A stretch of 64,000 nucleotides of DNA from Trichaptum fuscoviolaceum (Eukaryota > Basidiomycota > Agaricomycetes > Hymenochaetales > Trichaptaceae): contig CAJSYZ010000010.1 of the NCBI GenBank assembly GCA_910574455.1, positions 586,770-650,769 on the forward strand. The letters are read 5' to 3'. The position numbers were made by a program, and so were the translations under genes. Below the pieces are notes generated by a model that saw nothing but the letters and a program-made list of their open reading frames with translations, did not search any database and had not been told where the DNA came from. Positions 21,163-33,993 of this stretch are shown here, in pieces. Every line of letters starts with the position of its first letter. Within the stretch, counting starts at the first letter, position 1.

Positions 21163-24100
21163 ATGCGACAAGGATGTCTTCTGAAAGTACTGTCTCGACC
21201 GCAAGCACGTCTCGGACAGTCGCGGTGTCGAGCGTACCATGACGAGTCCTTCGGATTCAGAAAACGAAGCAAGGTTGTGCTTCCAGATTGTATGTTTCTA
21301 AAACACCTTGAGATTTGGCAAAATATCCATGTTATTCTTAGATACGCCATCTCAACTGGAAAACAGGACTACTCATGCACCTCTGCTGCGTTATGTTGAT
21401 TCTATGCGTACACATGGACACAGAGCAGCGCGAGTCGATCCATTGGACCTGCTTCAACGCGACGAAGTCGCTGCTTTGGACGCGACGCGTTATGGACTCA
21501 CCGACCCCGCCAAATCGTACCCCATAGACGGGATTATCTGGAACAACCCGGACGGGCCCAACTTGACCTCGAACGAACACTGGACGCTGAAGGAAATTAA
21601 GGAGCACCTCCGTGAGGTTTATGTTGGAAACATCGCGTACGAGTACATGCACTCTCCTTCGAAGACCGAACGACTATGGTTCTCTCATATTCTCGAGTCT
21701 GCCACCCGTTCCGCACCGAATACGCGGACTGCTGAGGAGAAGAGGCGGATATGGGAGCTAATGACTCGCAGCGAGGTCTTTGATCAGTACCTCCAGTTGA
21801 AATTCCCGAACTTGAAGCGATATGGTCTCGAGGGTGGGGAGTCTATGCTTCCGGCTTTGGATACACTATTCAACGTTGCTTCTGCCGGTAAGCGTCACTG
21901 TTGCAGTCCGACAGCCAACCCGCACTGAAATCATCGACCTTCAAGCGGGAATTGAGCACATCGTTCTTGGCATGCCACACAGAGGCCGTCTCAACCTCTT
22001 GACCGACTTATTGCAATTCTCTCCGGCCGCTCTATTCCACAAAATCAAAGGCGGAAGCGAGCTTCCTGAAGAATTGGGCTACTCAGGCGACGTCATAAGT
22101 CATCTAGGTACTACATCTATACACCTTGGTTCATTATACATTGCTAACAAATACTAAAGTGGCCAATCCGACATTAAGATATGGTAATTCGGCACGGAAT
22201 CTGAAAATCACGCTTCTCCCGAACCCGTCACATTTGGGTGGGCACATTTTACTCCTCTTGCTAACCAATTATGCTTACATATCCATAATGTATCGCAGAG
22301 GCGGTCGATCCTGTAGCTCTCGGAAAGACTCGCGCGAAGCAATTCTCCCTCATCAAAGAAGCGGACCCGGAATGCCAACTCGGCGACAAGGTCATGTGCG
22401 TCCAGATGCACGGCGATGCAAGCTTCACGGGACAGGGCGTCGTGATGGAATCACTTGGACTGAGTGAGGCTTATCTGAACTTATTTAAAGTTTGTGAGGG
22501 CTCATACTAGGCTGCTGGCAGGCAACTTGCCTCATTTCACGAGCGGTGGAAGTGTCCATCTTGTGGTGAAGTCAGTATTTATTCACCTCCTTTTCCAGGA
22601 CTTATTCACTGATGTGTAAACTGTTTCAGCAATAAGTGAGTGGCTTGCTACTTCATTTCGGGACAAACTTTATGGAGATTCATCAGCATCGGGTATACAA
22701 CACCGGCCTCGAGTGCACGATCTTCTCTCTATTGCTCAGATATAGCCAAGATGATAAATTGTCCGGTGTTGCATGTCAATGGAGATCACCCAGAAGGTTC
22801 GAAGAATTACTAAATCTATCTCTGCAGACTGAGGGCCATGCTGACCATTCATCATTTTAGATGTCTCTCGTGCTTTGGATACTGCCTTCCAGTATCGAAA
22901 AGCCTTCCGAAAGGTCAGTAATATCATTTGGCATGCGCTCACTCTGTTTACCCCTCGAATCTATTAGGATATCGTGGTTGATCTTCTCGTATATCGTCGC
23001 TGGTAAGTAATATCTACCCCTTGAGATTTCCCCCCACTTAAATGTTTCTAAAGGGGTCATAACGAACTTGACGAGCCAGCGTTCACGCAGCCGCTTATGT
23101 ACCAGAAGATCAGGACCAGAAAGAGTGTCCCGGTGATGTATGAGGATAAATTATTGGTGAGTACGTTCGTTGCAATTTAAAAGGTTATCTCTCATGGTGC
23201 TCGTTCAAAAGAATGAGAAGGTCATTAGCAAAGATGATGTTTCCCAACTGCGCACCTCGTACAAAGCACGACTTGATTCGGAGCTCGCAAAGGCAGACTC
23301 TTTCACTCCTCAGCTGAACGTTCTGCAGGGCAAGAAGTGGAAGGGTATGGTCTTGCCAGCAAGCGACGATGCCACTCACAATCCAGAGACCGGTGTCCCG
23401 ATTGATACTTTGAAGGAGGTTGCGAGGGTAAGCGTTGCTGTTCCTAAAGGCTTTGTAAGTCGCTTCCACAACCTGAGGGTTCGCAACTTTCAGTAAACTG
23501 AGTTCCATGTAGGAAATTCATCCCCGTCTCAAACGGCACATCAGTTCGAGGCAGAAAAGCGTCGAATCTGGAGCTGGTATTGATTGGGCGACAGGCGAGG
23601 TTATTGATTAAGTTTGTAAACTGACTGAGAATGTGATTCATTTAGTGCCCATTTATCGAATTAGGCCATGGCTTTTGGAACACTCATGAGCGACGGCTTT
23701 GATGTTCGCATTTCTGGACAGGATGTTGGGCGAGGAACCTTCAGTCAAAGGTAGTCATCGATGACTATGTGTGTTGCGTCACTTGAATTAACTTTCCATG
23801 CAGACATGCGATGTTAGTCGACCAAAACACAGAATCGGTCACTGTGCCCCTGAACGCACAACTACAGTCAGAAGGAAAACTAGAGCTTGCAAACAGTGAG
23901 TCAACTCTTCCTGACCGTGACTGTAGGAAGGATTTGATATGCGGGTTCGTTTCTATAGGTTCCTTGAGTGAATATGCGGTGCTTGGGGTGCGTCACCTCA
24001 ATTTCAATGCAATGGTATAGTCGCTGATTTCCTGTGAAGTTTGAATATGGCATGAGCTGGGAAACGCCGAAATTGCTCCCCATCTGGGAGGCACAGGTAA

Positions 24101-25218
24101 GCTCATGTCGTTCATAGCGATGAGAAAGAATCCGCTCGTACTCAGTGTGATGCTAGTTCGGAGACTTCTTCAACGGTGCCCAAATCATATTTGACACCTA
24201 CATATCGTCCGGAGAGAGTGAGTAGTCGGTTACCATGTTCCCGTCCTTATGTATTGACAAAATCGATGCCGCGCAGCGAAATGGGCGATGCAGAGTGGTC
24301 TTGTTGTACTGCTCCCGCATGGACTTGATGGTGCTGGTCCGGAACATTCTTCCATGCGTTACGAACGCATGCTTCAAGTAAGTTCGTATGTCTAGAAGTT
24401 AGCGGTTCCGATCTCAACTGTATTGCCTTTAGCTCACGAACGATCCGGTTGAATATCACGATGGCCAAGAAGCAGTACGCATCAATATGCATGTTGCTTA
24501 CCCGACCACCCCAGCACAGTACTTCCATCTTCTTCGGCGGCAGATGAAGCGCAATTATCGCAGACCACTCATCGTCGCCGCTCCGAAGGGTCTCCTCCGG
24601 CTGCCGGTACGTACCTACACCCCTATATCCCCCTAATCTCGCTGGCTTTCAATCTGACGATCGACTTTTCCTTATCCCCGAAAGGCTGCAGCGTCCTCTA
24701 TCTCCGAGTTCGCACCCGGCACCCACTTCCGCCCCGTCCTTGAGGACCCCCAGTTATCAGATTCCCCAGAAGCCGTGGAACGTGTCGTGCTTCTCACAGG
24801 GAAGATGTACTATGATCTGGTGAAAGAACGTGCTGCGCGAGAGCAAGCCAGTGGTAGTGAGAGCATGAGCAGCAAGGTCGCGTTCGTGCGCTTGGAGGAG
24901 CTCGCCCCCTTCCCCTTCCAGGCGCTGCGGGACACGCTCGGGCGCTATTCCGGTGCGCGAGAGGTCTGCTGGTTACAGGAGGAGCCGCGGAACCAGGGTG
25001 CATGGACGCACGTAGGGCCTAGGATCAAGGCTGTTCTCGAGCAGATGCAGATGCAGGACCGAGGTGAAAGTGGTGGACGCGATGCTCCAAGGGCCGGCGC
25101 CGAAGCAGTGGTACGGTACATTGGGCGGAAGGAAGACGCTGTTCCTGCTGTGGGCGTGGGCAAAGTGTACAGGGCACAGCAGAATGCGGTCGTCCACGCG
25201 GCGTTCGAAGGCTTGTGA
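21163..25218 (+). CDS. DHTKD1-type 2-oxoacid dehydrogenase E1 (probable 2-oxoadipate dehydrogenase), mitochondrial
   Basis: Thiamine-diphosphate E1 of the 2-oxoglutarate dehydrogenase family, closest in motif pattern to DHTKD1. DHTKD1 decarboxylates 2-oxoadipate in lysine/tryptophan breakdown and passes the acyl group to lipoyl E2. The start at 21163 gives an Arg-rich presequence without acidic residues ([20 protein letters not shown]) followed by AYHDESFGF. About 15 exons join in frame. Landmarks: [81 protein letters not shown], a [16 protein letters not shown] motif, [20 protein letters not shown] and [19 protein letters not shown] near the C-terminus. A 6-base micro-exon (22630-22635) lies between two introns and completes VVNNNIGYTTP. 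No lesion seen. Plain OGDH (KGD1) is the alternative; the short N-terminal region before the HGHRAA motif favours DHTKD1. Confidence 0.9.
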
Positions 25219-25836
25219 AAAGGGAAACTTGAACTGAATTGGATCGACAGTGGCCACCTTCGCTTGCTTCTGCGGGATGTGATCACAGGCGTCTCGCGCG
25301 AGAGCAGACCGGAGTGAGCCGCTGCTATTCATACCGCACGTTCCTTTCCTTTGGACACAGGTGGTGAACCCGTTCAAGTTCCAGTGTTCGCTGGCTTTTT
25401 ACTCGGGTGCAGATACGATACGGGCAAAATAAAGCGAGATGTATTTTATCATTCTAACTCTATGGGGTGGGGTGCTTGGAAGGCAATAGATACTACATTG
25501 GAATAACTTGGGCTTTTTCTCTCTATAGCAGAACTCTAAGATCAAATACAGAAACTGAATGAAATTGATGGATGGGGGCACAATAAAGTATGAGATTATA
25601 TGAGACCATAATTAAGGCCAAAAAATGAGCTTTAATAAAGTACGAAAGCGACGATAACAATAGTCTATGGGGTGCAGCAGAAAGTGACACAGGCAGATAA
25701 AGCGATACAGATTTGAGCACGAACGAAAGCGAGGAATTAAGTAGGAGATGAGCGTATGCAGAAAAAGAACAGGGGTAAAGAGGACAGATAGATTCAAAGA
25801 TAAACTGGCTCGGTTGAGCCAGTTCCTGACTTTTTT

Positions 25837-27673
25837 TCACCAGTTGATTTCGGCGGGGAAGTACTTGGCGATGAGCGACTCGTAGTATGGGCGGAGCTTC
25901 TCGACGTTGCACGGCTCGTCGTTCTTACTGTAAAGATCATACGGATTGAACGCGCGAACAGCCTCGAGCGTCTTCGTGTCCTTCTCGTTCGTGAGGTGTG
26001 CGTACGCGCCCTCGCGGTGCCAGGGGTAGAAGCTGTGGTAGCGGATCATCGCGAGGCCCTCCTCGGGCAGCGTGCTCTGGTCCTTCAGGACGGCGTAGAG
26101 GTACTCGTCGTGCCCCCACGAGAGCATCACGTTGTCCAGCCCGCAGTGCGGCGTGTAGATCCCGTACGGCGTGGAGTAGACGGGGTCATGTGCGTCTGGG
26201 TTGGCGGCGAAGGTCTCGGGGTAGATGATCTTGTCGGAGAAGGCGCACCCGACGACGAAGGTATCCTGTGGGTGGGAGGGGTGAGTCAGTGAGAACTTTA
26301 TTTTGCGATTGTGAACGGTAAGGCGAAGGAGGGAAGCAGATGGAAAGGTCGGCGGCGGGTGTAGCCGACCTGAGAATGAATGGATGAATGCGAATGGGAG
26401 GCACAGAAAGGGGACACGAGGAGGTTAATCTCGGGATGGCCAGGAGTATGGTGGGTCCAAAGGGTGGAGATATTGCGAAGCGAAGAAGCAGCGGTAGCAA
26501 AGGGCAAAATATTAGGGGAAGAAAGATGAGAACAATCACTCACCCCTACAACGTCCCATTGTCCCTCCGAGCCGAAGAAATGGAGGAGCTTGCCTAGATC
26601 ATGGACGAGGCCCGTAACCTGAAATATCAAGAGGGTCCGTCAGAATGATTGCACCTTCAGGTAGACAAAAGTGGTAAGCCGAGCCTCAAGGAAGGAAAGG
26701 GGAGAAAGGAGCCCGAGGGAGGGCAAGGAAGGAGAGCCAGGAAGGATGGATTTGGAAAGAAGTCAGATAAAGTGTGCGATTATCCTAAAAAGGACATCGA
26801 ATTTCGGACCCTGACTGGAGTTCTGGTTCTCCTCGGCGGGTCGGGCATGAGAGCTGCACAGGATAGCGCAATCCTTGTGCTTCCGTGGGTTCGGAGAACG
26901 GTGTGAAGGCGATTGGGATGAAAGGAAAGGAGAACGAGAAATGAAAAGCTAAGATGAAGGGGTACACTGGCAAGGATAGGGGTGCGCGAAAGGAATTGGG
27001 CTGATGCAGTAATGTCAATGAACTCACCTGCATCCACTCTGGCTTGCCATCCCGCCGTATGGCCTCCGCGGTCTGTAAAAGATGTTCTATTTGAGACACA
27101 CTTGTCTACAAACATGAATCGCGTAAGTCAGAAGCGTGTTGCGAAGCAAGAGCGGAAACATACATCAGGATCTGAGTCATCGACGAGCGTGTTGAGGAGC
27201 TCGATGGCTTGCCATACGCCCATGCGTGCCCGTGTCGTCTTTTTGAAGTTCTCGCGTGCCTTGAGGTTGAATGCGACGGTTTGCTTTTCTGTGAAAGAAG
27301 GACGAAAAGTTAGCAGCTAGGCCATGAACGATGGAGTAGAACGCATATAGTGAGCTCTGGGAACGTACCATGTTGCTCCTTGTAGAAAGCCTTGACACGG
27401 TCACAGGCCTCCTCGTACCGACGGAACTGCGACTTGTCCTTCTCGCTGTCGAAATGCGACTCGGACTTCCAGTCTTCGGACGTTGATGATGATGAGGAAG
27501 AGGAGGAGGAAGCGTCTTCATTCGTCTGCCCCTTGAGGACGTTCACTGAAGCCAAAAAGTAAGAAGGTGAGCAAGAAGTAGCAAGAGCATTCAAGGAACA
27601 CGGCACACATACCTTCGTCAATGAAGTCTGAGGTCTCGTCAAGGAGACGACCACTGCGAGCGATTCCTGGCAT
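25837..27673 (-). CDS. Myo-inositol oxygenase
   Basis: Non-haem di-iron enzyme that cleaves myo-inositol to D-glucuronate, first step of inositol catabolism; cytosolic. The start at 27673 gives [20 protein letters not shown]. After introns come a Ser-rich acidic insert ([20 protein letters not shown], unusual and probably disordered), the helix [19 protein letters not shown] and [20 protein letters not shown]. The iron site is complete: the His in [13 protein letters not shown], His-Asp in [15 protein letters not shown], His in [14 protein letters not shown], His in [11 protein letters not shown] and the final Asp in [11 protein letters not shown]. Other family landmarks are [16 protein letters not shown] and [15 protein letters not shown]. 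It ends FPAEINW. About six exons. Convergent with the dehydrogenase gene. Confidence 0.95.
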
Positions 27674-27789
27674 TTTGTTGGGTGAATGGTTAGCCTGGCA
27701 CGGCGTCGTCGACGGTGTCGGTGTGAGACGAGGAGGTTGGAGAGCCTGAGGGTGGTTCGTTGGTCAGACAGAAAGACAGCCAGCATGCT

Positions 27790-30700
27790 GTGCTTTTATA
27801 CGAAACGTGCATAAGCACGAAATGTAAATGTGTATAAGTGATGGGGGCTCAAACAGGTTATTCAGAAACGGAAAAACGGGGATCTCGATTCAGGAAAACT
27901 TGAAAAGGGCGGACGATAATCACACGTCACTGACTCGGACTCGCGCGGCAAAAAAGGCACATAAATATAAAAACTCAAATTTAGGCTTGCCTTACACGTA
28001 TATAATTCATTTTTCATTTACTTCTTCCGATGCTGTCTTCGTTTCCCGACTATGGTTCCCTTCTTCCCTTCATCTCCGTTTCATCCGCCATCCGACAGCA
28101 CAACACCTGGCCTTTATGTGCACGTTCATAAAGGGGGATTTGGATTTGCTCAAGGAGCTCGGATCACGAGAAGCAAGGCATAGAAGAGCTTGGGATAGAG
28201 AATCGGCCATAAAACGCGCTGGTTCCCCCGACGCAACCGGCAAGATTTACGTCGTTCTCGACATCAACCGGCAGGGTATTTTATAAAAGCAATAACCTAC
28301 AATTTGACATGGTGCTCGCGTGGAAGTGCGGTGCAGTGCTCTTTGATCGCTACAATGATCTGAAATCATTATCTTCCGATATTTTAAAGACCGCGAGCCT
28401 GTCGTACTTTCAGGGCGGACGCCGACAGGATGTCAACGAGCTGCGTATTTTTTATTGACTTTTAATCTGAGTAGATGAGACAGAAAAGACGCCGACGTCC
28501 GCCCGACCATCGCAGGTGTACGTTCGATTTGAATCCTTTTAAGCGAAGGACGACGGCGACGAAATGAAATATTGTTCAATTCATTTTTGTACCCGAGGGT
28601 TTATTACAATTCAATTGGACGCGAGTAGCCAAAATGAACGTTAACGTCTCATGAAACGCCGGGCCTTCAAGCTATCCTAAGCTACCATGCTCCATGCAAC
28701 CCGAATTCGCTAAGAAAGTAGCCACGAAGTCGCCGCCCTACGTTCAAGTCATCCTATGCATTCCCATGTTGTCCCTAGGCTTTCTTATCCCGGATACTTT
28801 CTTCCCAAGTAATTGAATCCGGGAATGTAGAGCCTTCGTTGGTCCCTCCTGTTGCCTCTTTGACTATATACTTTTGCCTTTTCCCTGCATCGATACGAAC
28901 ATGGTGCTCGAAGATCAAGGCGTGCCTATCGTTGCTTCAAAGGCGATCAATATGTGTGAATCCACGGATCGCTCGCATTCCATGCTAAGCCAAGCCCGCG
29001 CTGTATGTCAACTTGAAATTATTACATCTTTATCGGCTTTTTTTCTTCAGCTTTTTCTTATCGACGTTAAATTTGTTCTGTCGTAAACCTAGCTACGCGC
29101 GCATCTCGATGCTAAGTAGTATCCGGGACTAAGACGGGTGCTGTTCTTCGCGACCGCCGTGACCGACTAGCTTGGACGCGCGTGCTTGGACTTTTTTCAT
29201 TCCAACGTTGAGCTCGCTCCAAGTGCGACTAAGTTCCAATTTCGGGCTTTCATTCCTTCACTCAAGCTCGCTCGACCCTCGACTACTCGCTGGCATCCAG
29301 ATCAATGCAATGAAAGATGTTCAATACACCAATGGAAATTAGGTGCTCGCAGTTCATCCAACCCCAAGCCATCTTCGTACTGTTCGCAGACACGGTCACA
29401 TTCGCCACAAAAGATCTATCGATATTCTCGCGCACGCCGCAGCACGCTGACTTTCTACGGGTTCTGTAGTACGTGGCTTTTCGGTCTTCTCATGCGTTTC
29501 ATCTGCTGATTGCGTTCGGCTCTCTCGATAAAGTTAGGCTTGAAACCTCCCGAGGCTGCTGCTGGGCAGTTTGAGCCGACTCGGACTTCTCTTTGCCCAC
29601 GGCGAACTAACCTGGAGATGGGTAACGGGAGCCTGTTGCTTCAGTTCAGGTAAAGGAAGACGATCACGCCGCACAAGGTCAAGCCGGGGAGCGAGCTGCT
29701 ATCATTGTTTAGTGGCTAAGTGGTCTGTCCGAAAGTAGATCTGCGTTGCTTTCAGAAGTAAGCCCACTACTCAATCCTCTTTTCGTCTGCGCCGTGTCCT
29801 GATGCGAAGCAAATGAAGCCGTAGACGTCTGGACATATGCGTCTTCCCCTGATCGAAGTTTTCGAAGCAACTTGAATATCCCGCGAACTCTCGACCGATT
29901 GCTCTACTGCATCCGTTGAGTATGCATACGATAGACGCAGACACATTGATGTCTTGGATCATGATGCCCGACGCTCCAGCAGAGCAGCCAAGAATGCGCA
30001 GGCTCAGGATGCCCGCTACAGCCTACCATTCGCCATCATGATGCATCCATTCTGGTGCGAGTGCGCCGGTGAGCGCTGATCAGTTCGTGGAAGCCAGCAT
30101 TCCCCATCCGTCCATCGAAGCCGCTGCGCGACACGCTTAAGCGTTAGCGTTTTCGCGCTCTTTCTCGGCTTGGTCGCCCAAGAATAGCACTGAAGGCGAC
30201 GAGGAGGGCTGCGACTGGTTCCGGGCTGGAGAAACCCGCCGGCGGAGTTCAGAGGTGGACGCTTCACTTAATGAAAGGTGAGTTTTCGCTGGCATGCGCA
30301 CATCTATCATTCGTGCATCTATCATTGCGAGCTCCATGCTAATCCTTCTTTAATGAACCAGCGCGCTCATTAATCCGGTCGGACGAGTATGACATCGCCG
30401 ACGATGGGACGATGGCGTATGCATACGCGTACAAGGCCCTACAAGGCCCCTTCTTTCATCCGAAACCAATGGCCAAGGCCTCCGGTACCTGCAATTCTAC
30501 TCTTCGCTCGGGACTTATACCTTCAGCGGTCATGCTGCTTCATCTGTGATCTGGAGCAGAGACCAAAGTATACGGCGTTCGCGAACGTTTCTGAACGATC
30601 CACTGTGCAGAGCGACTGGTCTGTTGGCTACCTAGTGTACCCATGTCAATGTCCACAGCGGTGGCACGCCTCCTCATTGCAGAAAGCAACGCGATAGGCA

Positions 30701-33700
30701 CACGGAATGTCAAACCGTGGAACCCAGTGTAGGATCATACCTCGTCATATGTACATCTGATATGATAGCGACACCAGGGGTTGATCTGCTGTCAGGTCCG
30801 GGTACCGGGTACATACATACATGCATATACGGACCTTGATCTCGGATTCTGACGTGGCTATCCACGAAGCTTGGAGAAAATCATCTGCTTGCGCTCGGGA
30901 GCTGTACGACATGGACCACGGTCATGACTCATCAGCTGGCCCGCGCCATAATTGTATACGACTGATTGCCGCTTGCACCGACCGCTGATTTTTGGAATGG
31001 GGGCTTAGTCTGAGCACCTTGGACTACATACTTTACCAACTACACGTCTTGATGGCATTGCGAGGTAGTGCGATACTTGGTGCTCTCAGCTATTCGGGAT
31101 TAAATCTCCGCTCACTGCCTCCAACATACCCCGAGGCGGGTTTCTGCGGCGCACCTCAACAATCAATTCCCTACCACTCCTACACAGTTTAGCAGACCCT
31201 CTTGTTCGACCTTGGTCCTTGGCAGGAATAACTGGGAGGTCGAAATAGCTGTGTAGTGTCCAAGTTCATCCATCCGATTGATCCGAATCACATTTTCGAT
31301 CATCGCGGACTTTGCGGTTTTTGTTTCCTTGTTTTCTTCATCTCAAGTTGCCTGAACAGTCACACTCAACTAGAGTGTCGAAACGGTTTCAGGCTCATTG
31401 ACTTGCGCTTTGACCTTGGCCGGCTACCGATCAAAAGAGCGTGCTAATCAATCCGCCGCGCTGAATCAATGAATCTCGATCCATTTCCGGTAATCTCGGC
31501 CTGAAAGGAACAAGACGGGCGAGGAAAAACTAGAGAACAAGAGCAATCTATTCAAGTACTCATACTGGATAGTCGGATTTGTGTCTTGTGTTTTGCGTCT
31601 TGTCTTGTCCAACATTGATGAAGCTGATCTATGGTCAATACCGGGCGGCTTTGATGGCGATAAGATATTGCTTACATATAAAGTTAGCCTTTACCGAGTT
31701 CGACACCTACTATGGACGTAATTCGTGGCCTATGTCCGATCGCAATTGACATGCATGTACGCGATCGGAAATTGCGCTTTATGCCTTCCTATGGTAAACC
31801 GGACTGCCATATGGGTATTGACTTTCAGTGCTCCCATTCCGTATGGCAAGGAAAAAGAAACAAGAGCTTCATCCTGCCGCTTCATTTTCGACATCTTCAG
31901 TCTTCCCGCTCGTCGCCATCGCCGGACCGATGCCCAATCTTTTGCCCTTCTTGCGAGCTCTACAGACCAACCCAACTTGTTGCCCCGTTCATCCGAACCG
32001 TACTGCGGGTACGCTGACTCTTGGAATGGCTGCACAGAAGGCAGGCGTGTTTCTCTTGTACGACAACGTAGTTGGTCCAGACTATGACTCCTACTACGCT
32101 TTTGCTCCCAGCACGCCCTTCTTGCGGCTGGTCATATGCCTTGCTGCCCTGGGCTCGACGCGTTCGGATTCTTGCCTCCAGTCCGTGACGTTAACACGGC
32201 TACCGACGCCAGACCTCCTCCCCGCTCTTCTTCAAGCCTTCTCGTCTTCGCGCGCGCTAGTTCCCGGAGCCCCTGCTATACCCGCTATCACCGTCTGCTA
32301 GTGTTGCCTTCTACCTTTTTGCCAGCAATACAGTACGCATAAATTGACAGCTTGGCACCTGGCTACTGGCTTCTGCTCTCTCCTGGAAACCGCAGTCTTT
32401 GTGTATGGAAGAGGTGCATGGCCAGGAGATAATCAAAAGAACCCGTCCGACTATTGTCCATTGCAAATCATGACGCAACCAGTCCGAATTGCAGTTCACA
32501 CTGCAATCTATCATGACGAGAATTACCCTGTCGTCCGGGCGCGTGCGATCGCCGGCGAGAATAGCTGCACAGGACGATTCTGACTGGCTTAACTCCCTTC
32601 CGTGCAAGACGCTCGTGACCAGCCCTGCACACCCAGTGCCTGCGCTGCTAATAGATCTTGAGAGACATCCATGTCTGGTTCTACCCATCCTCCCGTCGCT
32701 GTGGGTTCCATAGGCGGCTGCGTTCCCCGTTTCCCTCCTTTCTCGCTGCTTATTTCCCCGCACACCACTCTGGCCGTGGGTGCATCTGGACGAAAGGAGG
32801 TAAATACGAGCTTCTATTCTGGTCAGCTGCATCGTAGTCTTCTTTTCGGGTGGTCCCCTCCGGTGCTCTTACGTTCATTTGTAGCTCTTCGTTCTTCGCT
32901 CTTCATCATCGAAAGCCGGGTCGAGTTCCATATGTCCCACTTCTAGTGCTTTCCTCGATCGCGTTCGCAATCCTGCGGTAGTGTGCGGTACGTACTGTTT
33001 CATTATGCTTCTCCTGCCTCCGCGACAGCTTTGTACGGCCCTCCGAAGTACATCGCATCTCCGGTGAGGGACCGGGAAACCGATACCGGATATTAAATAT
33101 CAGCTCCGACGTATTTCGGAATTGGTTTTTCTCTGGCGCCAGAGCGTAGTCTGAGCCCGATTTTGATTCAGCTAGCAGCCTGTGGATCATTGTAAAAGAT
33201 GAACGATGTTGGACTGAACCGTCTACTAATCAATCAAGCACTGGCCGCACGCCACTATGGCTATGTATCTGCGGAAGCCGAAAGTTCGTTAAAGTCTTGT
33301 TTGAAGCTATCGGTGCTATACATAGCTGAGCTTTGATTGAATGCTTCGTAATTAATCCGCTAGCCTACAACAGTCTCTGCTCATCGTTCTTGCACACTAG
33401 ACTGATCTGGAAACCTCTTCAATGACAACTTGAAGAGAACAGCCCGAGTTCACTTAATGAAAGTGGAATTGAACGCTCCGTAAGGCTTCGCTCACAATGT
33501 CACAGATGCGAGGCTGTCTATATGGAAACACGCACATACATACATTATTCATATAGCCCGAGTACATTTCTGCGGCGCAAACATTGTATAAATGGCCTTC
33601 ACTCATAAAATCAAGTTACCCAAAGTTGCTTGTATGTCATTTGTTGCATTCAGCGAAATTTTCATCTCCTTATATGCATGCTAAATTTCTCATCGTCGAA

Positions 33701-33993
33701 CTCCAATATGTGCTGCATGTGGCCTTATCGCTCTCGACTTTAAATAGCATGGCTAATTCATTAACTTGACTGGTTGTTCTTTAATTCCTTCAATTCATAG
33801 CTCCTACTTCAAGTTAGCTTTTTCCTCAGTTCTAGATCTATCGTACAGTTGCACGCGTGCAAATAAGTACTACCAAAGAGCCTGTCAAAAGGCACAACGT
33901 CCGCAATACAGAGCTATCCAGTGCAAAATAGTGTACGCAGCCGTAAACTTGAAGCCCTGAGCTCAGAAGAGCTCGAGCACGTCATTCAGGCAA
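27790..33993. other. 6.2 kb region without supported genes
   Basis: The left few hundred bases are the MIOX promoter. After that only short frames (up to about 157 codons) appear on either strand. They lack recognisable domains, and I could not join them by plausible introns. Simple repeats are present (for example ACATACATAC near 30810 and 33535). No target duplication or terminal repeat pair was found by eye. It could be decayed mobile DNA, non-coding transcription units or fast-evolving small genes; I cannot tell which. Confidence 0.5.

Noticed and set aside
31828..32301. 157-codon plus-strand frame in the gene-poor block
   Set aside because: Overlapping frames of similar length on both strands, no domain, no signal peptide, no plausible introns joining neighbours.
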